From Clavibacter michiganensis subsp. tessellarius (GTDB taxonomy: Bacteria; Actinomycetota; Actinomycetes; Actinomycetales; Microbacteriaceae): a stretch of DNA of 64,000 nucleotides. The notes beneath the pieces are model-generated. The model had not been told where the DNA came from. It was given only the letters and a program-made list of their open reading frames with translations, and did no database searches. The stretch spans positions 2,170,001 to 2,234,000 of the forward strand of contig NZ_CP040788.1 in the NCBI RefSeq assembly GCF_021922985.1, written 5' to 3'. The translations under genes and the position numbers were made by a program. Below, piece after piece: positions 33,680 to 43,045 of this stretch (position 1 is the stretch's first letter; each line of letters starts with the position of its first letter).

Positions 33680-34717
33680 CTAGAGCTTGGTGACCTGGTC
33701 GAAGCTGAGCTCGACCGGGGTCTCGCGCTCGAACAGGGAGACGAGGACCGTGAGCTTGCCGCTCTCGGGCTTGATCTCGCTGATGGAGCCGGGGAGGCCC
33801 GCGAACGAGCCCTCCTTGATCGTGATGGTCTCGCCGATCTCGAAGTCGACCTCGGCCGCGACGACGCGCTGGGCCTGGCCGCCCTTGGTGGGCTGGCCCT
33901 TGACCTGCGCCACCTCCTTGATCTCGACGAGGCTCTTGAGCATGGAGAAGGCCTCCTCGAAGCGCAGCGGCGTCGGGTTGTGGGCGTTGCCCACGAAGCC
34001 CGTGACGCCGGGCGTGTGACGCACGACCGACCAGCTGTCCTCGTTGAGGCTCATGCGCACCAGCACGTAGCCGGGGATGCGCACGCGGTTGACCATCTTG
34101 CGCTGGCCGTTCTTGATCTCGACGACGTCCTCCATCGGGACCTCGATCTGGTAGATGTCGTCCTCCATGTTGAGCGACACCATGCGGTTCTCGATGTTGC
34201 TCTTCACGCGGCGCTCGAAGCCCGCGTAGGAGTGGATGACGTACCACTTGCCCGGCTTGGAGCGGAGCTCCTTGCGGAAGTCCTCGTAGGGGTCGACGTC
34301 CGACTCCTCCTCGGCGGGGGCATCCTCGTCGGGGACCAGGTCGGCCTCGGCCTCCGCGATGTCCTCGGCGGTGGCGGGGGTGACGTCGGCCGGCTCGAGC
34401 GCCTCCTCGGCTGCCTCCTCCTCGGCCTCGTCGTCGGTCGCCTCGACGGCGGCCTCGGCCTCGTCGGCGGAGTCCACGTCGAGCGCGTCCTCCACGATCG
34501 CGTCGGCCTCGGGGTCGTCGACCGACTCCATCGCGTCGAGCGCCGCCGTCAGGTCGGTCTCGACCGAGTCGCCCTCGACGTGCAGGGCGGTGTGCTCGGC
34601 CGCGTCCGAGCTGCCCTCGGATGCGGTGGTGACGGAACCCTCCTGGGCCTCGTCCACCTCGGAGGACTGCTCCGCCGCGGGGGCGAGGTCGACGTCGTCG
34701 CGCTTGCTCTCAGCCAA
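33680..34717 (-). CDS. nusG: Transcription termination/antitermination factor NusG with long acidic extension
   Basis: 345 residues. The NGN domain ([20 protein letters not shown], from about 163) and the KOW domain ([21 protein letters not shown], from about 290) are intact. The first 150 residues are an acidic, Ala/Glu/Asp-rich disordered extension absent from E. coli NusG. Such extensions are known in actinobacteria. It couples RNA polymerase to Rho or the ribosome. Confidence 0.96.
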   Translation of the reverse strand: MAESKRDDVDLAPAAEQSSEVDEAQEGSVTTASEGSSDAAEHTALHVEGDSVETDLTAALDAMESVDDPEADAIVEDALDVDSADEAEAAVEATDDEAEEEAAEEALEPADVTPATAEDIAEAEADLVPDEDAPAEEESDVDPYEDFRKELRSKPGKWYVIHSYAGFERRVKSNIENRMVSLNMEDDIYQIEVPMEDVVEIKNGQRKMVNRVRIPGYVLVRMSLNEDSWSVVRHTPGVTGFVGNAHNPTPLRFEEAFSMLKSLVEIKEVAQVKGQPTKGGQAQRVVAAEVDFEIGETITIKEGSFAGLPGSISEIKPESGKLTVLVSLFERETPVELSFDQVTKL

Positions 34718-34903
34718 TGGATCTACTTCCCTCGTTCTTCGTCGTGCGTTGCCGTTCCGTGCCGTGCTGGTGCCGCGCCGGGCCGCGCGGATGCGGGACC
34801 CGTGGGGATCCCGGCCGCCGTCGTGCCCTCGCGCTCAGGGGCCCGATCCGCCCGCTGTCCGCGTGCGTCCCGTGCCTCGCCGCCCTCGCGGGCGGTCCCG
34901 GTG

Positions 34904-35176
34904 CTAGGCGCCGTTGCCGAACACCACGATGGCGAGGTACCCGAACAGCTGGTCGAGGAGGGAGACGATCACCATCATCACGATGACGAAGGCCAGGACC
35001 ACTCCCGTGAACGTGAGCAGCTCCTTGCGGGTGGGGGTGACCACCTTCTTGAGCTCCTGCACGACCTGCTTGATGAAGAGCACCAGCCGGGCGAAGGGGT
35101 TGCGTCGCGCATCCCGCTGCTCGCGAGCCTGCGCGACGATCTCCTCGCTCGGCTCGTCGACGATCTTCCGCGCCAC
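34904..35176 (-). CDS. secE: Preprotein translocase subunit SecE
   Basis: 90 residues with one membrane helix near the C terminus (LLTFTGVVLAFVIVMMVIVS). The conserved amphipathic region ARLVLFIKQVVQELKKVVTPT precedes it. SecE clamps SecY in the translocon. It lies between tRNA-Trp and nusG, the classical position. Confidence 0.96.
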   Translation of the reverse strand: MARKIVDEPSEEIVAQAREQRDARRNPFARLVLFIKQVVQELKKVVTPTRKELLTFTGVVLAFVIVMMVIVSLLDQLFGYLAIVVFGNGA

Positions 35177-35262
35177 GCGTGGGTCCCTTCCTGCATTGCT
35201 CGGCTCGACCCGGAGTTCGGATGAGCCGCGATGTCACGCGCCCGGGGACCCGTTCCATCTAG

Positions 35263-35335
35263 CAGGGCGGACAGGACTCGAACCTGCAACCTGCGGTTTT
35301 GGAGACCGCTGCTCTACCAATTGAGCCACCACCCT
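35263..35335 (-). tRNA. tRNA-Trp (anticodon CCA)
   Basis: On the minus strand the 73-nt gene folds as a cloverleaf: acceptor AGGGTGG pairs with CCGCCCT (one G-T), anticodon loop CTCCAAA gives CCA, T-loop GTTCGAGTC, discriminator G. CCA is not encoded. Confidence 0.95.
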
Positions 35336-35524
35336 CTGCGTCGACACCCGCCTGCCCCTGCGCCTCGTGACCGTGCGAGCACGGACGGAAGAGGGCGCGG
35401 AAGAGCATGGCGGAGATACCGACCCGGACGAGTGTACCAGCATCCGCGCCCGACCTGTCCGGGCGTTCGTCCGGCGACCGCGGCACCCGCGTGGCGCCCG
35501 TGCCCGGTCCCTATGCTCATGGGC

Positions 35525-36742
35525 ATGGCCGAACCGCAGAGCACCGTCCCCCTCAGCCGCGTCTCCACCCGCATCGGATCCATCGCCGAGTCCGCGACCC
35601 TCAAGGTCGACGGCAAGGCCAAGGCCCTGCAGGCCGCCGGACGCCCCGTCATCAGCTTCGCGGCGGGCGAGCCCGACTTCCCCACGCCCGACTACGTGGT
35701 CGAGGCCGCGGTCGAGGCCGCGCGGGATCCCCGCAACCACCGCTACACCGCCGCGGCCGGACTCCCCGACCTCCGCGAGGCCATCGCCGAGAAGACGCGC
35801 GCGTCGTCGGGCCTCGACGTGGGCATCGACCGGATCATCGTCACCAACGGCGGCAAGCAGGCGGTCTACCAGGCCTTCCAGACGCTGCTCGACCAGGGCG
35901 ACGAGGTCCTCGTGCCCACGCCCTACTGGACCACCTACCCCGAGGCCATCCGGCTGGCGGGCGGCGTGCCCGTCGACGTCTTCGCGGGCGCCGACCAGGG
36001 CTACCTCGTCACCGTCGAGCAGCTCGAGGCCGCGTGGACGCCGCGCACCAAGGTGCTGCTGTTCGTCTCGCCCTCGAACCCCACGGGCGCCGTCTACTCG
36101 CGGGAGCAGACCCGCGAGATCGGCGAGTGGGCGGAGTCGAAGGGCCTCTGGGTCATCAGCGACGAGATCTACCAGGACCTCGTCTACGACGGGGCCGAGG
36201 CCGCGAGCATCGTCGACGTGGTGCCGGCGCTGGCCGACCGCACGATCCTCGTCAACGGCGTCGCCAAGACCTACGCCATGACGGGCTGGCGCGTCGGGTG
36301 GATGGTCGGCCCGGCCGACGCCATCAAGGCCGCCGGCAACCTGCAGTCGCACCTCTCCTCCAACGTCTCGAACGTCTCGCAGCGCGCGGCCATCGCGGCG
36401 CTGCGCGGCCCGCGCGACACCGTCGACCGGATGCGCGAGGCCTTCGACCGCCGCCGCCGCACGATCGTCGCCGAGCTCGACGCGATCCCCGGCTTCGTCA
36501 CGCCCACGCCCCAGGGCGCCTTCTACGTCTACCCCGACGTGACGGGCCTCTTCGGCCGCGACATCGACGGCGTCACGCCGACCACCTCGCTCGAGGTGGC
36601 GGACGTGCTGCTCGAGAAGGCGGAGGTCGCGGCGGTCCCCGGCGAGGCGTTCGGCCCGAGCGGGTTCCTGCGCTTCAGCTACGCGCTGGGCGACGAGGCG
36701 CTGCTCGAAGGCGTGCGCCGGATCCGCGACCTCCTGGCCTGA
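35525..36742 (+). CDS. Aspartate aminotransferase (class I PLP-dependent)
   Basis: A 405-residue fold-type I aminotransferase. Motifs: [47 protein letters not shown], and PLP-lysine context [17 protein letters not shown] (Lys at about 248). This is the 1-beta/gamma subgroup of aspartate aminotransferases common in actinobacteria. It transfers amino groups between aspartate and 2-oxoglutarate. TATGCT at 35512-35517, seven bases before the ATG, indicates a leaderless transcript. Confidence 0.9.
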   Translation: MAEPQSTVPLSRVSTRIGSIAESATLKVDGKAKALQAAGRPVISFAAGEPDFPTPDYVVEAAVEAARDPRNHRYTAAAGLPDLREAIAEKTRASSGLDVGIDRIIVTNGGKQAVYQAFQTLLDQGDEVLVPTPYWTTYPEAIRLAGGVPVDVFAGADQGYLVTVEQLEAAWTPRTKVLLFVSPSNPTGAVYSREQTREIGEWAESKGLWVISDEIYQDLVYDGAEAASIVDVVPALADRTILVNGVAKTYAMTGWRVGWMVGPADAIKAAGNLQSHLSSNVSNVSQRAAIAALRGPRDTVDRMREAFDRRRRTIVAELDAIPGFVTPTPQGAFYVYPDVTGLFGRDIDGVTPTTSLEVADVLLEKAEVAAVPGEAFGPSGFLRFSYALGDEALLEGVRRIRDLLA

Positions 36743-36775
36743 TCCGCCGCCCGGCCCGTGCGGGTCGGCCCGCCC

Positions 36776-37930
36776 CTAGAGGGAGAGGCCGACCAGCACG
36801 GGCTCGGGCTGCAGGATCACGCCGTGCTCGCTCATGACGCGGCCCTGCACGTAGCGCGCGAGGGCGGCGACGTCCTCCGCGGTCGCGGTGCCGCGGTTGG
36901 TGAGCGCGAGCGTGTGCTTCGAGGAGACGGCGGCGCCGGATCCCGGCAGCCGGAACCCGCGGCCGACGCCCGAGTGCTCGATGAGCCACGCGGCGCTGAG
37001 CTTCACACCCGCGGGCTCGCGCCGCCGGCGCTCGACGGCCTGGCGCTCGATGGCCTCCGCCACCTCCCACTCGTCGCCGAGCGGCACCACGAGGTCCTCG
37101 GGCGGGGCCTCCTGCGGCCAGCGCGGGGCGTCGGCCGGGAGCGTGCGCGCGAAGGCGGCGCTCACGATCGGGTTGGTGAAGAAGGACCCGGCGCTCCAGG
37201 TGTCGTGGTCCGCGTCGTCGAGCACCATGCCCTTGGATCCGCGGAGGGCCAGCACGGTCTCGCGCACGCGCGCGACCGGCACGCGGTCGCCGAGCTCCAC
37301 GCCGAGCGCGGCGGCGAGCTGCGGGTACGCGATCGGCAGGCCGAGCGCGTCGAGGCCCTCGCCGCGGGTGAGCGCGAAGTCGACGGAGAGCACGACGCCC
37401 ACGCGGCCGCGCTTGAGCGACGACGTGCGGTAGCCGAGCCCGAGGTCCGCGGCGGTCAGCCGCTCGACCTCGCCCGTCTCGTAGTCGAGGAGGTCGACGG
37501 CCTCGAGGACGTCGGCGACCTCCTGGCCGTACGCGCCGATGTTCTGCACCGGGGAGGCGCCGGTGGACCCGGGGATCCCCGAGAGCGCCTCGAGCCCCGC
37601 GAGCCCCTCGGCCACGGTGCGCGCGACGAGCGCGTCCCACGGCTCGCCGGCCTGCACGCGCACGAGGACGGTGCCGTCGGCCCGCTCCTCGACGATCTCG
37701 ACGCCGCGCGTGGCGATGCGGATCACGGTGCCCTCCACGCCCTCGTCGGAGATGAGGGAGTTGGACCCGCCGCCGATCACGTGCCAGTCCTCGCCCACGG
37801 CCCAGAGGCCGGTGAGGGTGTCGACGAGCTCGTCGCGCTCGCTCACGGTGACGAGCTCCTCGGCCGGGCCGCCGACGCGCAGCGTCGTGAGGTCGGCGAG
37901 CGGGGCGTCGCGGTGGGTCTGGATCGTCAC
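36776..37930 (-). CDS. murB: UDP-N-acetylenolpyruvoylglucosamine reductase
   Basis: A 384-residue FAD enzyme of peptidoglycan precursor synthesis that reduces UDP-GlcNAc-enolpyruvate to UDP-MurNAc. Motifs: TTLRVGGPAEEL, FAD-binding VIGGGSNSLISDEG, GIPGSTGASPVQNIGAYGQE, YRTSSLK, and catalytic-loop WSAGSFFTNPIV (Ser). A C-terminal domain like that of type I MurB is present. It starts eight bases after the hadB stop, in one operon with hadA-hadB. Confidence 0.95.
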   Translation of the reverse strand: MTIQTHRDAPLADLTTLRVGGPAEELVTVSERDELVDTLTGLWAVGEDWHVIGGGSNSLISDEGVEGTVIRIATRGVEIVEERADGTVLVRVQAGEPWDALVARTVAEGLAGLEALSGIPGSTGASPVQNIGAYGQEVADVLEAVDLLDYETGEVERLTAADLGLGYRTSSLKRGRVGVVLSVDFALTRGEGLDALGLPIAYPQLAAALGVELGDRVPVARVRETVLALRGSKGMVLDDADHDTWSAGSFFTNPIVSAAFARTLPADAPRWPQEAPPEDLVVPLGDEWEVAEAIERQAVERRRREPAGVKLSAAWLIEHSGVGRGFRLPGSGAAVSSKHTLALTNRGTATAEDVAALARYVQGRVMSEHGVILQPEPVLVGLSL

Positions 37931-37937
37931 GGGGGCC

Positions 37938-38375
37938 CTACGCCAGCCGGACCTGCGCCTGCGCGCGGCCGAGGACGGTCTTCCCGTCGACGGACGCGGC
38001 CACGTCGATGCGGACCGTGCCCGCCTCCGCGTCGATGGCGCCGACCTTGGCGACGATCGTCAGGTCCTGGCCGTCGGCCGGATCCACGACCACGGGCCGC
38101 GTGAACCGCACGCCGTAGGAGACGATGCGCGACGGGTCGCCCGCCCAGTCGGCCACGGGCTGCACGGCCTGGCCCATGGTGAGCATGCCGTGGGCGAGCA
38201 CGCCGGGCAGCCCGACCGACGCGGCCACGTCGTCGCGGTAGTGGATGGGGTTGAAGTCGCCCGAGGCGCCGGCGTAGCGCACGAGGGAGTCGCGCGTGAG
38301 GTGCACGGAGCGCTCCGCCACGACGTCGCCCACGGAGAGGTCGGCGAGGACGGGCACGGCGGATGCGGCGCTCAC
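37938..38375 (-). CDS. hadB: MaoC-like (3R)-hydroxyacyl dehydratase, HadB type
   Basis: A 145-residue hot-dog fold protein. The hydratase motif YAGASGDFNPIHYRDDVAASVG holds the catalytic Asp and His; GVLAHGMLTMG follows. In mycobacteria HadA/HadB form heterodimers in type II fatty acid synthesis. Here it is more likely a general acyl dehydratase. GTG 38375 overlaps the hadA stop (GTGA). Confidence 0.88.
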   Translation of the reverse strand: MSAASAVPVLADLSVGDVVAERSVHLTRDSLVRYAGASGDFNPIHYRDDVAASVGLPGVLAHGMLTMGQAVQPVADWAGDPSRIVSYGVRFTRPVVVDPADGQDLTIVAKVGAIDAEAGTVRIDVAASVDGKTVLGRAQAQVRLA

Positions 38376-38821
38376 GCGTCGTCCCCGCGGACCACGAGGG
38401 TGGAGACGGCCGTGACGACGTGGGCGCCCGTCGCGTCCGTCATCGCGGACTCGGCGGTCACCATCGCGTTGCCGCCGAGGGTGGCGACCTTCGTCACCGT
38501 GAGGGTCGCGGTGAGCTCGTCGCCCGCGACCACGGGCCGGGAGTAGGCGAACGCCTGCTCGCCGTGGACCACGCGGCTGAAGTCGATGCCGGCGTCGGGC
38601 TCGGCGAGCAGCTGCGCGAGCGTCGCCTCCTGCACCACGACGGGGAACGTGCTGGGCGCGACCACGTCGGCGTGGCCGGCGGCGCGCGCCGCCTCGGGGT
38701 CGAGGTGGACGGGGTGGGTGGCGCCGACGGCGCGGGCGAACTCGCGCACCTTCTCGCGTCCCACCAGGTACGGGGCGGCGGCGGGGAGCACGCGGCCCTG
38801 GAGCTCTGGATTCACTGGCAC
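38372..38821 (-). CDS. hadA: FAS1-type dehydratase N-terminal domain protein, HadA type
   Basis: 149 residues, hot-dog fold without the catalytic Asp-His pair, as expected for the non-catalytic HadA partner: YLVGREKVREFARAVGATHPVH, VVAPSTFPVVVQEA, VHGEQAFAYSRPVVAGDEL. GTG start with TAGGAT at 38828-38833 six bases upstream, hence a leaderless operon start. It lies between tRNA genes and secE/nusG as in mycobacteria. Confidence 0.88.
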   Translation of the reverse strand: MPVNPELQGRVLPAAAPYLVGREKVREFARAVGATHPVHLDPEAARAAGHADVVAPSTFPVVVQEATLAQLLAEPDAGIDFSRVVHGEQAFAYSRPVVAGDELTATLTVTKVATLGGNAMVTAESAMTDATGAHVVTAVSTLVVRGDDA

Positions 38822-38902
38822 CGGACGATCCTACGCGGCGGCTCCGCGAGCTCCCGGGCGCCCGCCGATCCAGGCGGCCGAGGACGCCTCCCGGACATGC
38901 GA

Positions 38903-38939
38903 GGGCCCCGGCCCCCACTTCTCGTGGGGACCGGGGCCC
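38903..38939. terminator. Strong hairpin after the 28-aa ORF
   Basis: GGGCCCCGG pairs with CCGGGGCCC, followed inward by one mismatch and a further 6-bp stem (ccccac/gtgggg) with a TTCTC loop. It lies 35 bases past the stop of the minus-strand small ORF. Confidence 0.75.
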
Positions 38940-38973
38940 GGGTTCGCGATGCCGCTCGTGCGGCGTCAGCTGC

Positions 38974-39060
38974 CTACTGGCAGGAGTCGCACTGCAGGAG
39001 CTCCATGGGGTCGACGGGGATCGCGTAGCCGCCGACGGTGTCGTTGTTGTCGTAGTCCAT
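38974..39060 (-). CDS. 28-aa small protein with C-terminal CDSCQ
   Basis: An ORF below usual calling limits: it begins MDYDNNDTVGGYAIPVDPM and ends ELLQCDSCQ. It is acidic and Asn/Asp-rich with a single CxxC at the very end and no membrane segment. Evidence for expression: an ideal gggagg site six bases before the ATG, a promoter-like pair at 39203-39230, and a strong terminator at 38903-38939, all on the same strand and enclosing only this ORF. I recognise no family. A small metal- or redox-active peptide or a modified peptide are possibilities. Confidence 0.6.
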   Translation of the reverse strand: MDYDNNDTVGGYAIPVDPMELLQCDSCQ

Positions 39061-39202
39061 GGGTGCCTCCCGTTGTGTCGTGTCGGGAGCCGCCGGTGCG
39101 GCTCCTCAGGTCTCGTGGCTCTCGCCCCGATGGCCTCCGGATCCGCGTCTCCGCGACGATCCGGTGTGCTCGGCCACCCGGTGGGGCGGTGAGGTTCTCC
39201 AC
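39061..39202 (-). other. Presumed 5' untranslated leader of the 28-aa ORF
   Basis: About 135 bases lie between the inferred transcription start and the ribosome site. It can form several short hairpins (for example gccgccggtgcggc). No ORF in it is supportable. Confidence 0.35.
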
Positions 39203-39230
39203 TATATAACCCGAACTACAGACCTGTCAT
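39203..39230 (-). promoter_or_regulatory. Promoter-like -35/-10 pair for the 28-aa ORF
   Basis: On the minus strand ATGACA (39230-39225) is followed by a 16-base spacer and TATATA (39208-39203). It sits in the most AT-rich patch of the neighbourhood. The stretch from 39231 to 39453 holds nothing else I can support. Confidence 0.55.
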
Positions 39231-39453
39231 TCCACTACATCTAGTGTTTCGGCGTGTCGCGGCGCCTCCCGCGCCGTCATGCGGATCCGGGCCTCGAGCC
39301 GGTCGCGCCGCTCCGTGACGGGCGGGCGTGTCGCGCTCGCGGCGGCCGGTCCCGCCCTCCCGGCGGGGACCCGCACGAGGTGGGCGGGACGCGCGGAGGG
39401 CCGCCGCGAACGCGTCACGGAGGCCCTCGTGCGCTCGGGGCGCGGGATGCGGA

Positions 39454-39645
39454 TCAGGCGCCGCCCTCGCGCGCCTCCTTCTCCTCCTCGGACTCGCTGG
39501 CGGTGTAGTCGCCGCCCGCGGGCGCCTCGCGGCGCTCCTCGTCGTGCGCGTCGGGGACGGGGTTGCCCTGGGTCTTGTAGAGCACGTCGTCGTGCTCGGC
39601 GCCCGAGGCGTGGTCGGGGTGGTCGGGGGATTCGTGGTGGGTCAT
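39454..39645 (-). CDS. Small acidic hydrophilic protein (63 aa)
   Basis: It begins MTHHESPDHPDHASG and is rich in His, Asp and Glu, with a Glu-rich C terminus (ASESEEEKEAREGGA). It is predicted disordered, without membrane segments. TAGCCT at 39652-39657 lies six bases before the ATG, giving independent support for a leaderless gene. No family recognised; similar small acidic proteins are common in Microbacteriaceae. Confidence 0.6.
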   Translation of the reverse strand: MTHHESPDHPDHASGAEHDDVLYKTQGNPVPDAHDEERREAPAGGDYTASESEEEKEAREGGA

Positions 39646-39828
39646 GCCCGGAGGCTACGCCGCGGAGGCGGACGCCGGAAGGGCGCCGGCCGCGGCGGGA
39701 CAGGGCGACCGGGTCGGGCGGGCCGCGCATCGCGGGCATGGGCACCGGGCAGAGGAAAGGCCCCGGAACCTGGCGAGAGGTGTCCGGGGCCTATCGAGGA
39801 GGACGGACCCGAGGGATCCGCGCTTCCG

Positions 39829-39902
39829 TAGCGGGAGCGGGACTTGAACCCGCGACACCACGATTATGAGCCGTGTGCTCTAACCACCTGAGCTACCCCG
39901 CC
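39829..39902 (-). tRNA. tRNA-Met (elongator-type, anticodon CAT)
   Basis: 74 nt on the minus strand. Acceptor GGCGGGG pairs with TCCCGCT (terminal G-T pairs), anticodon loop CTCATAA gives CAT, T-loop GTTCAAGTC, discriminator A. Confidence 0.93.
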
Positions 39903-39943
39903 ATGACCCCTGATGCCGGCCGCAGCCGGACCCGAGGGGATCG

Positions 39944-40015
<72 letters not shown>

Positions 40016-40122
40016 GTGCCCGGGCGCGTCGGAGACGCGCTGGAACCCTACGACGATAGCAGGTCCGGGACCGCCCCCGGGACGCGGGGCGGCCCCGGAC
40101 CGGGGCACGTCGGCCGGGCGGA

Positions 40123-41061
40123 TCAGACCGCGGAGAGCTCGCGGACCTCGTCGGCCGTCAGCTCGAGGTCCATGGACGCGAGCAGGTCGGGCAGCTGCGT
40201 CAGGTCGCGCGCGCTGGCGATGGGCGCGGTGACCGACGGCTGGGCTCGGAGCCAGGCGAGCGAGACCGTGGTGACGGAGGCGCCGTGCGCCTCGGCGACG
40301 CGGTCGAGCACCTCGAGGAGGGCGCGGCCGTGGTCGTCGTAGTACTTCGAGGCGCCGCCGGCGCGGGGGCTGTCGACCTCGCCGCCGCGGTACTTGCCGG
40401 TGAGGAAGCCGCTCGCGAGGGCCGAGTAGGGCGCGGAGGCGATGCCCTCGCGGATCAGGAGGTCGGCGAGCTCTCCCTCGTAGGCGCCGCGCTCGACGAG
40501 GTTGTAGCGGTTCTGCAGCACCTCGAAGCGGGCGACGCCCTCGCGGGCGGAGACGTCGAGCGCGGCCTGCAGGCGCTCGGCCGTGAAGTTGGAGGCGCCG
40601 ATCGCGCGGACCTTGCCCTCGGCGACGAGCTCGGCGAGCGCCGTGACGGTCTCCTCGATCGGGGTGTCCTGGTCGTCGACGTGCGCGTAGTAGAGGTCGA
40701 TCACGTCGACGCCCAGGCGGCGGAGGCTGGCCTCGACGCCGCGGCGCACGCTGTCGCGCGACGTGCCCTTCGCGGACTCGAGCGAGCCGACCTTGGTGGC
40801 GATCACGAGGTCGTCGGGGCGCCCGCGGGCCGCGAGCCAGCGGCCGATGATCTCCTCGGACTCGCCGCCGGAGTTGCCGGGCTTCCACGCGGAGTAGACG
40901 TCGGCGGTGTCGACGAAGTTGCCGCCCGCCTCGACGTACGCGTCGAGCAGCTGGAAGGAGGTCGCCTCGTCGGCGGTCCAGCCGAAGACGTTGCCGCCGA
41001 AGGACAGGGGGCTCACCTCCATGCCGCTGGATCCGAGGGGCACGCGCGCGGGGTTCGTCAT
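40123..41061 (-). CDS. Aldo/keto reductase
   Basis: A 312-residue NADPH-dependent TIM-barrel reductase. Motifs: GGNVFGWTADEATSFQLLDA, FVDTADVYSAW (catalytic Asp and Tyr), IATKVG (catalytic Lys), VDVIDLYYAHVDD, and the cofactor loop APIASARDLTQL. ATG with a ggagat site. The substrate is unknown. It is related to a second aldo/keto reductase at 46991-47977 in this window. Confidence 0.88.
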   Translation of the reverse strand: MTNPARVPLGSSGMEVSPLSFGGNVFGWTADEATSFQLLDAYVEAGGNFVDTADVYSAWKPGNSGGESEEIIGRWLAARGRPDDLVIATKVGSLESAKGTSRDSVRRGVEASLRRLGVDVIDLYYAHVDDQDTPIEETVTALAELVAEGKVRAIGASNFTAERLQAALDVSAREGVARFEVLQNRYNLVERGAYEGELADLLIREGIASAPYSALASGFLTGKYRGGEVDSPRAGGASKYYDDHGRALLEVLDRVAEAHGASVTTVSLAWLRAQPSVTAPIASARDLTQLPDLLASMDLELTADEVRELSAV

Positions 41062-41200
41062 TGCTGATCTCCTTCGTCCGGTGATGACGGCGGGCGGCCG
41101 CCTCCAGGGTCAAGCCACGGCGGGCGCCCGGCTATTCCGCGGCTCCCCAGGCCGCGGGCGGCGGCGAGGGCGGCCGGGAGCCGTCGCCTAGGCTCGATCC

Positions 41201-42955
41201 ATGACCCCACCCTCCCCCACAGCCCCCTCCCCGGCTGCCCGGGACGACCTCCTGACCCGCCCCGACGGAGACGACGCGCCCGGCGACGACGCGCGCGGCA
41301 CCGGATCCGAGTGGTGGCGCACGGCCGTCATCTACCAGATCTACCCCCGCTCCTTCGCGGACTCGGACGGCGACGGCATCGGCGACCTCCCCGGCATCAC
41401 CGAGCGCCTCCCCGCGCTCCGCGAGCTCGGCGTCGACGCGATCTGGCTCTCCCCCTTCTTCCTCTCGCCGCAGAACGACGCCGGCTACGACGTCGCCGAC
41501 TACTGCGCGGTGGACCCGCTGTTCGGCACGCTCGACGACTTCGACCGGATGCAGCGCCGGGCGCACGAGCTCGGCCTCCGCGTGATCGTCGACATCGTCC
41601 CGAACCACACCTCCTCGGAGCACCGCTGGTTCCAGGAGGCCATCGCCACCCCCGCCGGCAGCGAGGAGCGCGCGCGCTACATGCTCCGCGACGGGAAGGG
41701 CGCCGACGGCGAGCTCCCGCCGAACAACTGGGAGTCGATCTTCGGCGGCCCGGCCTGGTCGCGCCTCACCGAGCCCGACGGCACGCCCGGCCAGTGGTAC
41801 CTGCACCTGTTCGACTCCTCGCAGCCCGACCTCGACTGGACGAACCCGTGGGTGCGCGAGCGCTTCCGCGAGATCCTCCGCTTCTGGCTCGACCGCGGCG
41901 TCGACGGCTTCCGCGTGGACGTCGCCCACGGCATGGTCAAGGCGCCCGGCCTCCCGGATTACACGCCGCCCGAGGGCCAGGGCAGCATGGGCGGCGCCGG
42001 CGGCGTCGACGACCAGCCCGCTCCCCCGCCGCCGTACTTCGCGCAGGAGGGCGTGCACGAGATCTACCGCGAGTGGCGCGAGATCTTCGACTCCTACGAC
42101 GGCGACCGCGCCATGGTCGCCGAGGCGTGGGTCGAGCCGCTCGCGAAGCTCGCCGACTGGGTGCGCCCGGACGAGATGCACCAGGCCTTCAACTTCAGCT
42201 ACCTCGAGACGCCGTGGGACGCGACCGCGCTCCGCCGCACGATCGACGCGTCGCTCGCGACCTTCGGGTCGGTGGGCGCGCCCAGCACGTGGGTGCTGTC
42301 GAACCACGACGTGGTGCGCCACGCGAGCCGCCTCGCGCTCTCGGGCGAGAACCCGCAGGGCGTGGGCATCGGGCCGGAGTCGACCGTGACGGTCGACGAG
42401 GTGCTCGGCCTCCGCCGGGCCCGCGCCGCGAGCGCGCTCATGCTCGCGCTCCCCGGCAGCGCGTACGTCTACCAGGGAGAGGAGCTCGGGCTGCCCGAGG
42501 ACACCCGCCTGCCGGACGCCGCGCGCCAGGATCCGACCTTCCACCGCACCGCGGGCGAGCGCTACGGCCGCGACGGCTGCCGCGTGCCGATCCCGTGGGA
42601 GGCCGGGACGCCCTCGTACGGCTTCAGCACGGGCGACGCCAGCTGGCTGCCCCAGCCCGACGACTGGGACCGGTTCGCGCGCGACACCGAGCAGGCGGAT
42701 CCCGCCTCCACCCTGTCGCTCTACACGGAGGCGCTGCTGCTGCGCCGCGAGCACGGCCTCGCGCTGGGGGCGCTCGAGTGGCTCACGCCGGAGGGCGACG
42801 ACGTCATCGCGTTCCGGAGCGCGGGCGTCACCGTCATCGCGAACCTCGGATCCGCGTCGGTGCCGCTGCCCGAGGGCCGCGTGCTGCTCGCCAGCCAGCC
42901 GCTCGACGGCGACGCGGTGCCGTCGGACACGACCGTGTGGATGATCGCCGACTGA
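41201..42955 (+). CDS. GH13 alpha-glucosidase
   Basis: A 584-residue (alpha/beta)8 glycoside hydrolase of the oligo-1,6-glucosidase/alpha-glucosidase group. Conserved regions: IYQIYPRSFADSDGDGIGDL, DIVPNHTSSEH, GFRVDVAHGMVK (nucleophile Asp about 240), VAEAWV (acid/base Glu about 308) and VLSNHD (Asp about 370). No signal peptide, so it acts on imported oligosaccharides such as maltose, isomaltose or trehalose-type sugars. TAGGCT at 41189-41194 indicates a leaderless start. No transporter genes are adjacent. Confidence 0.92.
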   Translation: MTPPSPTAPSPAARDDLLTRPDGDDAPGDDARGTGSEWWRTAVIYQIYPRSFADSDGDGIGDLPGITERLPALRELGVDAIWLSPFFLSPQNDAGYDVADYCAVDPLFGTLDDFDRMQRRAHELGLRVIVDIVPNHTSSEHRWFQEAIATPAGSEERARYMLRDGKGADGELPPNNWESIFGGPAWSRLTEPDGTPGQWYLHLFDSSQPDLDWTNPWVRERFREILRFWLDRGVDGFRVDVAHGMVKAPGLPDYTPPEGQGSMGGAGGVDDQPAPPPPYFAQEGVHEIYREWREIFDSYDGDRAMVAEAWVEPLAKLADWVRPDEMHQAFNFSYLETPWDATALRRTIDASLATFGSVGAPSTWVLSNHDVVRHASRLALSGENPQGVGIGPESTVTVDEVLGLRRARAASALMLALPGSAYVYQGEELGLPEDTRLPDAARQDPTFHRTAGERYGRDGCRVPIPWEAGTPSYGFSTGDASWLPQPDDWDRFARDTEQADPASTLSLYTEALLLRREHGLALGALEWLTPEGDDVIAFRSAGVTVIANLGSASVPLPEGRVLLASQPLDGDAVPSDTTVWMIAD

Positions 42956-42970
42956 CCCGTCCCCGACACC

Positions 42971-43008
42971 ACGACGCCCCCTCCGCCTTCGGGCGGAGGG
43001 GGCGTCGT
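42971..43008. terminator. 17-bp perfect hairpin with TTCG tetraloop, bidirectional
   Basis: acgacgccccctccgcc is followed by TTCG and its exact complement. It lies between the stops of the convergent glucosidase and M23 peptidase genes. Confidence 0.9.
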
Positions 43009-43045
43009 CGTGCGACGGGCGCGGCGGTCGGCCGCGCCGGATGCG

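Noticed and set aside
38974..39060. Remnant of rpmG (L33) in the mycobacterial-type gene order
   Set aside because: L33 has two CxxC pairs and basic sequence; this ORF is acidic with one CxxC at the end and no similarity.
39227..39745. 172-codon minus-strand ORF overlapping the 63-aa gene
   Set aside because: It is Arg-rich low-complexity sequence in a shadow frame of the 63-aa gene. Only its last 30 codons look less biased, and they overlap the promoter of the 28-aa ORF.
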